Assembly: GCA_029884455.1 (NCBI GenBank)
Contig: JAOUHU010000002.1
Coordinates: 53,889-117,888, forward strand
Reading direction: 5' to 3'
From: Gammaproteobacteria bacterium
Lineage (GTDB): Bacteria > Pseudomonadota > Gammaproteobacteria > Steroidobacterales > Woeseiaceae
DNA length: 64,000 bases
Numbering within the stretch: the stretch's first letter is position 1; the number at the start of each line of letters is the position of its first letter. Below the pieces are notes generated by a model. That model was not told the DNA's origin and made no database searches. It was given only the letters and a program-made list of their open reading frames with translations. Positions 27,071 to 36,093 of the stretch are shown in pieces. Both the position numbers and the translations under genes were made by a program.

Positions 27071-28078
27071 TTACTCGTCCCAAATCAGCCGTTGTGACAA
27101 GATCATCCTGGCCTTTCTGGCTTGGCCGGGATTCAGCGATGTGACGATATCTTCAACGCTATCGGGCAAATGCGCGGCAGGGTCATCGCCTGTCTGAAAG
27201 ACAAAATGATCAAAGTAGTCACGCCAGGCGCGCCGTTGTGCTTCGTCAAGACCTGCTATCGAAAACATTGCGTGTAGCAAGCTGTCGTATGAGGAGACGC
27301 CGTAATCTGATCTGCCATCCCACCAGTAATTGACAAGTACATTAAATGATTCCAGCGATCGTACGCCATGCCACCAGAGACTGGGAATAAAGATGGCATC
27401 GCCTGGCTCCAGTGTAGTCGTTTGGGCTGTGGCGAGCGCGTCAGTAAATCGTGGAAACTTCTCGAGGTCCGGGTTCCAGGGGTCCACCAGGCTGATCGGC
27501 ATCCCGCCTGGCGTCGTTAGCATTGGACCGATATAGAGGTTGGCAAGCTGCTCCGGCGGGAAAAGTACAAATTCGCGTCTGCCAGTCACGACGCAAGCGA
27601 GGTTCTTGTCTTCATCAAAGTGCGGCGCGACCTTACCTCTATTACTGATCCACATACTGGGTGCAATATCGTCGTCCAGCAAATCGTTCGGATTCTGCTT
27701 CTCGAAATCCGGTAACTCGTCTCGAATGGAAAGCGCTTGAACGGCGATGGAGTGTGATGTCACCACATCAGCCATAGATTGCAGTTCCTTGAGTACTTCA
27801 CGCAGCGGAAATTGACCTTGTTTGAAATTGACGCCCGTGAGTGTGTCATTGTAGAAAAACCGACCTTCGGCCTCTGGCGGCGCGGCGAGGGTACGTACGG
27901 GCTTGCCGATTGCGAGGCGGCTCAAGTATGCGCAAGCAGCCTCGGGTGATGCGGCGCATTGCTTGACAGCCGGCCAATCCTTGACGATCGACCGGACAAC
28001 GAGAGGTTGACCGGCAGGCAAAAGCTCGTTGTGAAACGTGTCAAAGTCTATGCGTCGGTGCTCGGCGATTTGCTTCAA
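27071..28078 (-). CDS. Cupin-like JmjC-domain oxygenase
   Basis: A 335-residue protein of the cupin_8/JmjC hydroxylase type. Iron ligands are H153 and D155 (APHFDEDKN) and H237 (IPSLWWHGV); TGRREFVLFPPEQ after the first motif is typical. JmjC hydroxylases of this type usually modify amino-acid side chains in proteins. The start is TTG at 28078, preceded by an AGGAA ribosome-binding site, with an in-frame TGA two codons upstream so no longer start exists. First gene of a two-gene leftward operon, divergent from the second GH16 gene. Confidence 0.82.
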   Translation of the reverse strand: MKQIAEHRRIDFDTFHNELLPAGQPLVVRSIVKDWPAVKQCAASPEAACAYLSRLAIGKPVRTLAAPPEAEGRFFYNDTLTGVNFKQGQFPLREVLKELQSMADVVTSHSIAVQALSIRDELPDFEKQNPNDLLDDDIAPSMWISNRGKVAPHFDEDKNLACVVTGRREFVLFPPEQLANLYIGPMLTTPGGMPISLVDPWNPDLEKFPRFTDALATAQTTTLEPGDAIFIPSLWWHGVRSLESFNVLVNYWWDGRSDYGVSSYDSLLHAMFSIAGLDEAQRRAWRDYFDHFVFQTGDDPAAHLPDSVEDIVTSLNPGQARKARMILSQRLIWDE

Positions 28079-28138
28079 TTTTCATTCCTGGATAGGCCGA
28101 GTTTGAGTTGGCCAACATTCTGAATTATATCGAAATAT

Positions 28139-28164
28139 TGCTGATTCATGTACTCTAATCAGCA
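28139..28164. promoter_or_regulatory. Inverted repeat between the JmjC and GH16 genes
   Basis: TGCTGATT (28139-28146) is exactly inverted as AATCAGCA (28157-28164) around a 10-base spacer. It lies 35 bases upstream of the GH16 lipoprotein start in a 120-base divergent gap. It is unlike the LacI dyad seen elsewhere in the locus. A separate regulator or a leader hairpin would both fit. Confidence 0.35.
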
Positions 28165-28198
28165 GACAAAGCCAGTAGAAATGGTTCAGGGAGTTCAA

Positions 28199-29515
28199 AT
28201 GAAGTATTCCCATTGTGTAACCGTGCTGATCGCGGCAGCGGTGCTCGAAATTTCCGGTTGCGCAAAACGGCAACCCGGTTTTGGGTCCGATTGGGCGATG
28301 AATGTCGGCGGTCCGGCATATAGAGGTTCGGACGGAACCGAGTACCTGGCAGATGAATCGATTAGCGGCGGCGACATTGGTCGGATCGAGTCTGTAAAGG
28401 GTACGCAAGACGAGTTTCTGTACCAAAGCTACCGAGAGGGTGAGATCGAAATCTCGCGCCCTGTTGCTAATGGTGATTTCGACATCACGTTTCATTTCGC
28501 CGAGCCTGAGGACATCGGGGGTCGCGAACGCCTGTTTGACATTATCGTCAACGATCAAGTCGTACTAGAGGATCTCGATGTTATGGCGCAACGCGACGGG
28601 CAGGTACGCGCCGGGTTGGCCGTTACTGTGCCGAATGTCCTCATTGACGACGGCCAGTTGCGAGTCAGGTTTAACGCATCGGCAAAACAGGCAGTGCTGA
28701 GCGCAATAGTGGTGCGGAATAAAAATCGGCCGGCTAAAGTCTGGCAGTTGGTATGGAGTGATGAATTTGACGAGGACGGCCCACCAGATCCGGAGAACTG
28801 GAGCACTCAGGAGTGGCCACCGGGTGTCGTCAACAATGAGGATCAGGCGTACACGGCGCGGAGCAAGAATGTTCGAGTAGAAGACGGTCACCTGATCATC
28901 GAGGCTTTCAGGGAGGACTTTGACGGCGCGCTGTATACGTCTGGTCGGATACACTCTGCGGGCAAGCAGGATTTCCTGTACGGGCGCTTTGAGGCTCGAG
29001 CCAAACTACCCAGAGGACAGGGAAATTGGGCGGCAATCTGGATGCTACCCAGCGATCCGTTCAGGTACGCAACAAACTGCAGTGACATTCCGGATTGGCA
29101 GGGCAATAGCGATTGCGACGCTTGGCCAAATTCGGGCGAGATCGACATTCTCGAGCATGTTGGCTATTTGCATGGCCACATTCATGGCACGGTACATAAT
29201 CGCGCCTATTATTTTGTCAATCACGAGCAGCGCAAAGGCCGCGCTATTTTTCCCGATGTCTCCGAGAAGTTTCACGAATACATCGTCGAGTGGCATCCGG
29301 ACCGTATCGACATGTACGTCGACGACACCTTATATTTCACGTACACAAACGAGGAGAAAGGCTGGCGAGAGTGGCCCTTTGACCACCCATACCACTGGAT
29401 TATCAATCTCGCGATCGGCGGGGACTGGGGTCGTGCCGGTGGTCCAGTCGACGATTCTGTATTTCCACAGCGGCTGGTGGTGGACTACGTGCGTGTATAC
29501 CAGTTGCAGGAATAG
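28199..29515 (+). CDS. GH16 glucanase lipoprotein with N-terminal malectin-like domain
   Basis: A 438-residue lipoprotein with lipobox ISGC (Cys21). Residues about 28-175 form a malectin-like carbohydrate-binding domain (MNVGGPAYRGSDGTEYLAD, FDITFHFAEPEDI, RLFDIIVND). The GH16 catalytic domain covers about 182-436, with E313, D315 and E318 in GEIDILE and the VVDYVRVYQL ending. The ATG at 28199 has an AGGGAG ribosome-binding site and gives a clean lipoprotein signal; the upstream in-frame ATG at 28148 does not. The extra binding domain separates it from the smaller GH16 at 13021, suggesting a different chain length or branch preference. Confidence 0.92.
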   Translation: MKYSHCVTVLIAAAVLEISGCAKRQPGFGSDWAMNVGGPAYRGSDGTEYLADESISGGDIGRIESVKGTQDEFLYQSYREGEIEISRPVANGDFDITFHFAEPEDIGGRERLFDIIVNDQVVLEDLDVMAQRDGQVRAGLAVTVPNVLIDDGQLRVRFNASAKQAVLSAIVVRNKNRPAKVWQLVWSDEFDEDGPPDPENWSTQEWPPGVVNNEDQAYTARSKNVRVEDGHLIIEAFREDFDGALYTSGRIHSAGKQDFLYGRFEARAKLPRGQGNWAAIWMLPSDPFRYATNCSDIPDWQGNSDCDAWPNSGEIDILEHVGYLHGHIHGTVHNRAYYFVNHEQRKGRAIFPDVSEKFHEYIVEWHPDRIDMYVDDTLYFTYTNEEKGWREWPFDHPYHWIINLAIGGDWGRAGGPVDDSVFPQRLVVDYVRVYQLQE

Positions 29516-29516
29516 C

Positions 29517-29844
29517 GTCCACCCCTGAAAGCAGTCCGGCGCGCTGCGCCGCGACTCCCAGGATTGCAGTTGCCAGGCCGACGAACAGGATCGCAATGGC
29601 GCGGCGCATATACGGGCGCATCGTAGCTGTATTGCTCGCCACGTGAATCGACAATGGTCATACCATAAGGAACCCCGGAACCGTAAAACCGGTCGGATTT
29701 CCTGGCTCTTTGCCAGAGCGATACGGCCAATACACTGACGAGTGCCGAGTATGCAGCCAGCAACACAAAGTCAGGCAACTTTCTTGCCACCCAGACACCG
29801 AAAATGGCGACCGGAACTGCGATGCAAATCGCTACAGGAAACAT
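29517..29844 (-). pseudogene. Membrane-protein relic, possibly TauE/SafE-type
   Basis: Two hydrophobic fragments in different frames join at about 29605-29620: VAICIAVPVAIFGVWVARKL and FVLLAAYSALVSVLAVSLW in one frame, then RRAIAILFVGLATAILGVA in another. Together they resemble the middle of a TauE/SafE exporter, including a TIVDSRGEQYSYDAP segment between the halves. No start half exists (queF ends 64 bases away) and the tail stops exactly at the GH16 end. So a broken, doubly truncated gene fills this 393-base gap. The family call is tentative. Confidence 0.4.
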
Positions 29845-29908
29845 GAATCAATACAAGGCGAAATCGATATTTGACTATCCGCGGTGTCGAAATCGAGCTG
29901 TTGGGGCT

Positions 29909-30715
29909 TTATTGCCGTGGCAGACGAAATGACGCGGGCATGGCTTCGAAATTTGACCGGAAGGGGTTGATGTCGATGCCGCCACGGCGCTGGAAGCGCG
30001 CGTAGACCGACAGTTGCGTCGGACGGCAACGCCGCAGAATATCCATGAACATGCGTTCGACACAGGCCTCGTGAAAGTCGTTGTGTTCGCGGTAGGACAC
30101 GATGTACCTGAGCAGGCCGGCACGATCGATCTGTGGTCCGCTATAGGCAATCAGCACGCTGCCGAGGTCCGGCTGGTCGGTGACCGGGCACAAGCTGCGT
30201 AACAGGTGGGAGTACAGGCGTTCGCTGACGATCGCCGTGCCTGTCGATAACAAACTCGCATCAACATCGTACACATCGCAACGCGCCGCAATGTGATCGA
30301 TGCAATCGCCCGGTGGCGAGCTGAGCGGCAAAGCCGCCGCCGGCGAGCACAGCCGCACCTCGACCGCGGCACCGGCGCTGCTGCTGAGGTCGTGCGCGAT
30401 CACATCGCGCAATGCATCGGCCGACGCATAGCGGCTCATGGTGAAGGAATTCAGGTAAAGCTTGAGTGATTTCGATTCGATCAGGCAGGGCGAATCAAAC
30501 GGCACGCGAAACTCGGCCACGGCAACTTGCGGCACGCCCGCCGGATTCAGCCAGGTCAGTTCCCAGGCGGTCCAGATGTCGCTACCGAAGAACGGAAAAT
30601 TATCTTCCAAACCAATGGCTTGCCGGCTTGCGCGGCGCGCGATCGCGAATAGCAGGCCGGGCTCATACTGGTTCCTGTAGCGGCTGGCTTTGCCGAGTGG
30701 TGATTCGTTGTTCAT
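29909..30715 (-). CDS. queF: NADPH-dependent 7-cyano-7-deazaguanine reductase
   Basis: A 268-residue long-form (two T-fold domains) QueF that reduces preQ0 to preQ1 for queuosine tRNA modification. The catalytic Cys176 lies in RSLCPVTDQPDLGS with Asp183 nearby; FDSPCLIESKSLKLYLNSF and FHEACVERMF are family signatures. Length is close to E. coli QueF (282). It is divergent from the cyanophycinase gene, with no other queuosine genes in the window. Confidence 0.95.
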   Translation of the reverse strand: MNNESPLGKASRYRNQYEPGLLFAIARRASRQAIGLEDNFPFFGSDIWTAWELTWLNPAGVPQVAVAEFRVPFDSPCLIESKSLKLYLNSFTMSRYASADALRDVIAHDLSSSAGAAVEVRLCSPAAALPLSSPPGDCIDHIAARCDVYDVDASLLSTGTAIVSERLYSHLLRSLCPVTDQPDLGSVLIAYSGPQIDRAGLLRYIVSYREHNDFHEACVERMFMDILRRCRPTQLSVYARFQRRGGIDINPFRSNFEAMPASFRLPRQ

Positions 30716-30785
30716 GAGCAGAGTTTACGGTTTTAGTCAGGTACAATACCGGCCTTTTTCGCGGCCTGAAGTAACCGCTCCAGCT

Positions 30786-31607
30786 ATGAGCCCAGCAGAC
30801 AAGTTATCCAATACCAAGCGCGGCTATATCATCCCGATTGGCGGTGCCGAAGAAAAGCTCAACAATCCTGAGATCCTGGATCGATTTATCGATATTTGCG
30901 GCGGCAAGACCGCGCGCATCAGCATCATCCCGACCGCGTCCGAAATGGATGATACGGGACGCAACTACGAAAAGCTGTTTCGCAAGATCGGCATAAAACA
31001 CGCGAAGGTGCTGCCGCTGGAAACGCGTAAGGACTGCAACGACAGCGAGCACCTCGATTATCTGTCGCAATCCGATGGCGTATTTTTGACCGGCGGCAAT
31101 CAGTTGCGACTGTCGACCACCCTCGGTGGAACCGCGGTCGCGCAAATGATTCGCCGTCGCAACGTGGCCGGCATGCACGTGGCGGGCACCTCGGCGGGCG
31201 CCGCGTTCATGCCGGAGCACATGATCGCGGGCGGCTTTGAGGGCAGCACGCCGACCCCCGACCTGGTCACCATGGCGCCGGGTCTCGGCCTGACCAATAA
31301 GGTGATTATCGATCAGCATTTTCGGCAGCGTGACCGCCTCGGGCGGCTGCTGACGGCACTGGCCTATAACCCGTTCGCCGTGGGCATTGGCCTGGACGAG
31401 GACACGGCGGCCTTTATCGGTCCGAATGATCAACTGGATGTGGTCGGTAGTGGCGGCATTACGGTGATTGACCCTACGGATCTGAGCTATTCTTCCATGG
31501 ACCGGGCTCGACGTGGCGAGCCGGTCAGCCTGATCGGTGTAGGGCTGCATATCCTGGTGGCGGGCGGACGTTTTAATATCGTGTCGCGGGAGGCGGCGCC
31601 CGAATAA
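30786..31607 (+). CDS. cphB: Cyanophycinase
   Basis: A 273-residue serine peptidase of family S51 that cuts cyanophycin to beta-Asp-Arg dipeptides. The nucleophile S136 sits in GTSAGAA, preceded by GVFLTGGNQLRL, a cyanophycinase hallmark. The ATG at 30786 matches the family's start; an earlier in-frame ATG at 30690 runs into queF. It lacks a signal peptide, so it is the intracellular CphB type and not secreted CphE. cphA follows 23 bases downstream, so synthesis and breakdown appear co-transcribed. Confidence 0.93.
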   Translation: MSPADKLSNTKRGYIIPIGGAEEKLNNPEILDRFIDICGGKTARISIIPTASEMDDTGRNYEKLFRKIGIKHAKVLPLETRKDCNDSEHLDYLSQSDGVFLTGGNQLRLSTTLGGTAVAQMIRRRNVAGMHVAGTSAGAAFMPEHMIAGGFEGSTPTPDLVTMAPGLGLTNKVIIDQHFRQRDRLGRLLTALAYNPFAVGIGLDEDTAAFIGPNDQLDVVGSGGITVIDPTDLSYSSMDRARRGEPVSLIGVGLHILVAGGRFNIVSREAAPE

Positions 31608-31630
31608 TAGAAAAAGGCAGGATCAGAATA

Positions 31631-34417
31631 ATGAAAATTGTAAGCACCAATGTTTACGTTGGTCCCAACGTGTATGCGCTGTTTCCGGTCGTGCGCCATG
31701 TGCTCGATCTCGGCGAACTTGATGACTGGCCTACCGGCAGGCTCGGCGAAGACTTCATTGCGCCGTTGCTGCAAAGTCTGCCAGGCCTGCACGAGCACGG
31801 CTGTTCGTACAAGGAGCCCGGCGGATTCGTGCGCCGCATGCGTGAGGACGGTGGCACCTGGCTGGGGCACGTCATGGAGCATGTGGCCATCGAACTGCAG
31901 AATATCGCAGGGTCACCTGTCACCTTTGGCCGCACCCGGTCAATTGACGGCCAGCCCAGGCACTACAACATGGTGTTTCAGTACAAGGACGAGGCCGTTG
32001 GTCGCGAGGCCAGCACGCTCGCCCTGAACTTGTTGCACAGCCTGCTGCCCGCCAGGCTAAAACCCGTCGGGGCGCCTGCCGAGGATTGGAACTTCGCCGC
32101 ACAGCGCGATGAATTTATTCGTTATGCGCAGCAGCGCGCATTCGGGCCGAGCACGCAGTCGCTGGTCGACGCCGCCACAGCACGTGACATTCCCTGGCTA
32201 CGCCTCAACGAGCAAAGCCTGGTGCAGTTCGGGCATGGCCGCTACCAGCATCGCATTCAGGCCACAACCACAGGCCGCACCAGCAACATCGCCGTGGAAC
32301 TGGCATCCGACAAGGAAGAGACCAACAGCATCCTGCGTGACCTTGGTTTGCCGGTGCCAAGCCAGCGCGCCGTGCGTTCGGCACGCGATGCCGTGCGGGT
32401 CGCGGAACGCATCGGCTATCCGGTCGTGGTCAAACCGCTGGCCGGCAATCACGGTCGCGGCGTGTCCATCAATCTCAAGACGCCGGCGGAAGTGGAGGTG
32501 GCGTTCGACAAGGCACAGGAACATGGGCGTACCGTGGTCGTCGAGTCGTACATCGAAGGCATGGACCATCGTTTGCTCGTAGTGAACGGGCAATTGGTGG
32601 CCGCAGCGAAACGCGTGCCCGGCCATGTCGTTGGCGATGGTGAGCACTCTGTCGAGCAGCTGGTCGAAATCGTCAACCAGGATCCGCGCCGCGGCGTCGG
32701 CCACGAAAAAGTACTGACCCGGCTCGAGTTTGATCACCAGGCGGAGCGCCTGCTCGCCAGGCTTGGCTACGATCGCAACACGGTGCCGGCAAAAAGCGAG
32801 GTCGTCTACCTGCGCTCAACGGCAAACCTCTCGACCGGCGGTACCGCGATCGATGTCACCGACATTATTCACCCGGACAATCGCGAAATGGCAATCCGCG
32901 CGATTAATGCGATCGGTCTCGACATTGGCGGCGTGGATTTTCTTTGTAACGACATTACCGAATCCTATCGTGAGGCAGGTGGTGGTATTTGCGAGGTGAA
33001 TGCCGGTCCCGGCTTCCGCATGCACGTCGCGCCGAGCGAGGGCAAGGCCCGCGATGTCGCTGGCCCGGTGATCGAAATGCTGTTCCCGCCCGGCACGCCA
33101 AGCCGCATCCCGATTGCGGCGGTTACTGGCACTAATGGCAAGACGACCACTTCGCGCATGCTGGCGCACATTTTGAAGATGGCCGGCCGCACGGTCGGCC
33201 AGACCTCGACGGACGGTGTTTATATCGATGGCAAGCTCAGCGTGGCTGGCGATATGACAGGACCGGTGTCCGCGCAAATGATCCTGCGCGATCCATCCGT
33301 GGATGCGGCTGTGATGGAGGTTGCGCGCGGCGGTATCGTACGCAGTGGGCTCGGCTTTCAAAAGTGCAATGTTGCCTGCTGCCTGAATGTAACCGCTGAC
33401 CACCTCGGCCTGCGCGGCATTGATACGCTCGAGCAGCTGGCCGAGGTGAAGCGTGTGCCGATCGAGATCGCCACGGATGCAGCGGTACTCAATGCCGATG
33501 ATCCATTGTGCCTGCAGATGGCGGATTACACCGAGGCGGCGCGGCTTTGTTACGTGACCATGAACCCGGCGCACCCGCTGGTGAAAAAGCACATCCAGGC
33601 CGGCGGCCAGGCGTTCGTGCTCGAACAAGGCATGAACGGGCACATGATCACGATCTATGACCGCGACGGGCACACGCCGCTGCTGTGGACGCACCTGATT
33701 CCGGCGACCATCGAAGGCCGTGCCATGCACAATGTGCAAAACGCGATGTTTGCCGCGGCACTCGCCTATAACATGAATATTGGACTGGAAGATATTCGCC
33801 ATGGCTTGCGAACATTTGATTCGACATTCTTCCAGGCGCCGGGTCGTACCAATATCTATGACGAGCACCCGTTCCGCGTGATATTGGACTATGCACACAA
33901 CCCCGCGGCGGTCAGGGCCATGTGCAACCTGGTCGACCGATTCGATGTGGATGGCAAGCGCATCGTGGTGCTGGCCGCACCGGGCGACAGGCGCGATGTG
34001 GATATTCAGGAAATTGCCAACATTGCGGCAGGGCACTTCGACCATTACATCTGTCGCTGCGACGATAATCGTCGTGGTCGGGGAGAAAATGAGGTTGCCA
34101 CGATGCTGAAAGACCATCTGCTTGGCGCAGGTGTGGCCGCCGATCAGATCGAAGTCATCGCCGACGAGCAGCAAGCCGTCACGCGAGCGCTCGGAATTGC
34201 GGCGGCCGGTGACCTGGTACTGGTCCTTGGTGACAACATCAAGCGTACCTGGAAGCAAATCATCTATTTCAATGCCGGCGCACGCAAGGACGAGGCGACG
34301 AAAAAGGCGCCGGTTGCGGTCGAGCTGCCACAAATCGAGGGCTTCAGCTTCGACGACGACATTGAAATCATCAGTGATGAGCGAGGAGTTCGGATAGCGC
34401 GCGAAGAAGGCGACTGA
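31631..34417 (+). CDS. cphA: Cyanophycin synthetase
   Basis: A 928-residue enzyme that builds multi-L-arginyl-poly-L-aspartate without a ribosome. Domains: N-terminal domain (1-160), ATP-grasp (about 215-480; LPVPSQRAV, VVKPLAGNHGRGVSINL, YIEGMDHRLLVVNG), which adds Asp, and a Mur-ligase-like half (about 490-880) with P-loop VTGTNGKTTT at about 498 and DYAHNPAAVRAM, which adds Arg. Length agrees with CphA1. The stop overlaps the start of the next gene (ATGA). Confidence 0.96.
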   Translation: MKIVSTNVYVGPNVYALFPVVRHVLDLGELDDWPTGRLGEDFIAPLLQSLPGLHEHGCSYKEPGGFVRRMREDGGTWLGHVMEHVAIELQNIAGSPVTFGRTRSIDGQPRHYNMVFQYKDEAVGREASTLALNLLHSLLPARLKPVGAPAEDWNFAAQRDEFIRYAQQRAFGPSTQSLVDAATARDIPWLRLNEQSLVQFGHGRYQHRIQATTTGRTSNIAVELASDKEETNSILRDLGLPVPSQRAVRSARDAVRVAERIGYPVVVKPLAGNHGRGVSINLKTPAEVEVAFDKAQEHGRTVVVESYIEGMDHRLLVVNGQLVAAAKRVPGHVVGDGEHSVEQLVEIVNQDPRRGVGHEKVLTRLEFDHQAERLLARLGYDRNTVPAKSEVVYLRSTANLSTGGTAIDVTDIIHPDNREMAIRAINAIGLDIGGVDFLCNDITESYREAGGGICEVNAGPGFRMHVAPSEGKARDVAGPVIEMLFPPGTPSRIPIAAVTGTNGKTTTSRMLAHILKMAGRTVGQTSTDGVYIDGKLSVAGDMTGPVSAQMILRDPSVDAAVMEVARGGIVRSGLGFQKCNVACCLNVTADHLGLRGIDTLEQLAEVKRVPIEIATDAAVLNADDPLCLQMADYTEAARLCYVTMNPAHPLVKKHIQAGGQAFVLEQGMNGHMITIYDRDGHTPLLWTHLIPATIEGRAMHNVQNAMFAAALAYNMNIGLEDIRHGLRTFDSTFFQAPGRTNIYDEHPFRVILDYAHNPAAVRAMCNLVDRFDVDGKRIVVLAAPGDRRDVDIQEIANIAAGHFDHYICRCDDNRRGRGENEVATMLKDHLLGAGVAADQIEVIADEQQAVTRALGIAAAGDLVLVLGDNIKRTWKQIIYFNAGARKDEATKKAPVAVELPQIEGFSFDDDIEIISDERGVRIAREEGD

Positions 34418-36090
34418 TGAAGTTTCTCGAAGCGCGCCGACTCACCGGTCCGAGCCTGCATGGCGATCTGCCCGGAGCAGTTCTCGATATTGACTGTACG
34501 GCTGCGGAGGCGGAACGCGTCGTCGGCGCATGGCGAAATCATGTAACACGCATGCTCACTGATCTTGACTGGCAGCATGTCAGCACCAGCGTATTACGAC
34601 TTGAGGGCGGCGTGAGCCTGTTCTTTCCTGCCGCCATCGATGCTCTGTATGCGGCGTCGGCACTCAACGAGTGGGCCTGGGCAGCGTGCGAGGCTGAACT
34701 GAACGGCAGCGAAGAGCCCGACTACGCGGCAAGCCTCGAGGCAATTCGCAATGCAATTGCGGCAGAGTCGAACACGCCTTTGCTGCAATTGCAGGCCACG
34801 GCGGCCGCCGGCAACACTTCGTTTCTCTGGGACGATGACACGGTGTCGGTTGGACTCGGCCGCCACTCGATCAGCTGGCCGGCGCGACAAATCCCGGATC
34901 TCGCCACGATTGACTGGGCGCGGCACGGCAACATCCCCGTCGGCCTGGTAACCGGCACCAACGGCAAGACCACGACAGTTCGCCTGGCGGCGCACATCCT
35001 GCGTGCCGCAGGCAAGAACGTGGGCCTGAGTTCGACCGATTGGGTCGCGGTCAATGACCGCATCATCGATCGAGGTGACTGGTCCGGTCCGGGCGGTGCC
35101 CGCACTGTGTTGCGCGACAAAAATGTCGATGTGGCCGTGCTTGAGTGCGCGCGTGGCGGACTGCTGCGACGCGGGCTTGGTGTGACGCTGGCGGATGCTG
35201 CGCTGATTACCAATATCGCCGCGGATCATCTCGGCGATTTCGGCTCACGGAGCCTGGCTGAGTTAACCGAGGTCAAATGGGTCATCGGTCGTGCGGTGCG
35301 TGCCACCGGCCGGCTGATTCTGAATGCAGACGACCCGTTACTGGTCGCGAAGGCGAGTTCTTTTGCGGGCGAGATCATCTGGTTCTCACTGCACGCGGAC
35401 AACCGCACGATCGCCGAACACCGCGCGGCAGGGGGAAGCGCATTTATGCTCGAGGGTCACGATCTGCTGCTCTGCGACGGTGATGAGAGCGAATTGATAT
35501 GCCGTGACAGCGATATACCGATAACGCTAAATGGCGCGGCACGTCACAATACAGCGAACGCACTTGCGGCCGCCGCGCTGAGTTCCTGCCTTGGCGCAAC
35601 GCGCGCCGACATTCGCGCCGGCCTGACCTCGATGTCACAGCAGGGCAATCCGGGTCGCTGCAACCTGCATGACATTGGCGGTCGCAAGGTGCTGGTTGAC
35701 TTTGCGCATAACCCGCACGCCATGCGTGCCGTGCTGGAAATGGCGCGAGCCCTGCCTGCCAGGCGGCGTGTGCTGTGTTTCGGGCAGGCCGGCGACCGTC
35801 CCGACGAACTGATTCGCCAGCTGGTGCGGCAAGCCTGGGCAATCGGCCTGGACCGGATCATTATTTCCGAACTTGCCGACTACTATCGGGGCCGCGAGCC
35901 AGGTGCGGTGTATGCGCTTATGCACGATGAATTCCTGAAATGCGGCGCGCACCCGGCACAGATCGAACACTTTGATCAGGAGCTGGATTCCCTGGCTGCG
36001 GCGTTAGCATGGGCAAGCCCCGGCGACCTGGTCATCATGCTCGCGCTCGACGACCCGCAAGCGGTCCGCGATCACCTCAGGACGCGCTGA
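34417..36090 (+). CDS. Mur-ligase-only cyanophycin synthetase paralogue
   Basis: A 557-residue protein resembling only the C-terminal half of CphA. P-loop VTGTNGKTTT starts at about 178; ECARGGLLRRGLG, ITNIAADHLGDFG and VDFAHNPHAMRAV match the Mur-ligase core, and the N-terminal 150 residues have no ATP-grasp motifs. It starts inside the cphA stop codon, so it is translationally coupled. A comparable extra ligase beside cphA is known in other proteobacterial cyanophycin clusters. It may modify polymer ends or add an alternative amino acid; the reaction is unknown. Confidence 0.85.
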   Translation: MKFLEARRLTGPSLHGDLPGAVLDIDCTAAEAERVVGAWRNHVTRMLTDLDWQHVSTSVLRLEGGVSLFFPAAIDALYAASALNEWAWAACEAELNGSEEPDYAASLEAIRNAIAAESNTPLLQLQATAAAGNTSFLWDDDTVSVGLGRHSISWPARQIPDLATIDWARHGNIPVGLVTGTNGKTTTVRLAAHILRAAGKNVGLSSTDWVAVNDRIIDRGDWSGPGGARTVLRDKNVDVAVLECARGGLLRRGLGVTLADAALITNIAADHLGDFGSRSLAELTEVKWVIGRAVRATGRLILNADDPLLVAKASSFAGEIIWFSLHADNRTIAEHRAAGGSAFMLEGHDLLLCDGDESELICRDSDIPITLNGAARHNTANALAAAALSSCLGATRADIRAGLTSMSQQGNPGRCNLHDIGGRKVLVDFAHNPHAMRAVLEMARALPARRRVLCFGQAGDRPDELIRQLVRQAWAIGLDRIIISELADYYRGREPGAVYALMHDEFLKCGAHPAQIEHFDQELDSLAAALAWASPGDLVIMLALDDPQAVRDHLRTR

Positions 36091-36093
36091 CTG

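Noticed and set aside
28148..28198. Upstream ATG at 28148 for the second GH16 gene
   Set aside because: The ATG at 28199 has a good ribosome-binding site and gives a proper lipoprotein signal; the earlier one overlaps the inverted repeat.
32816..34333. 505-codon open frame antisense to cphA
   Set aside because: His/Arg-rich shadow typical of high-GC coding DNA; cphA motifs are intact on the plus strand.
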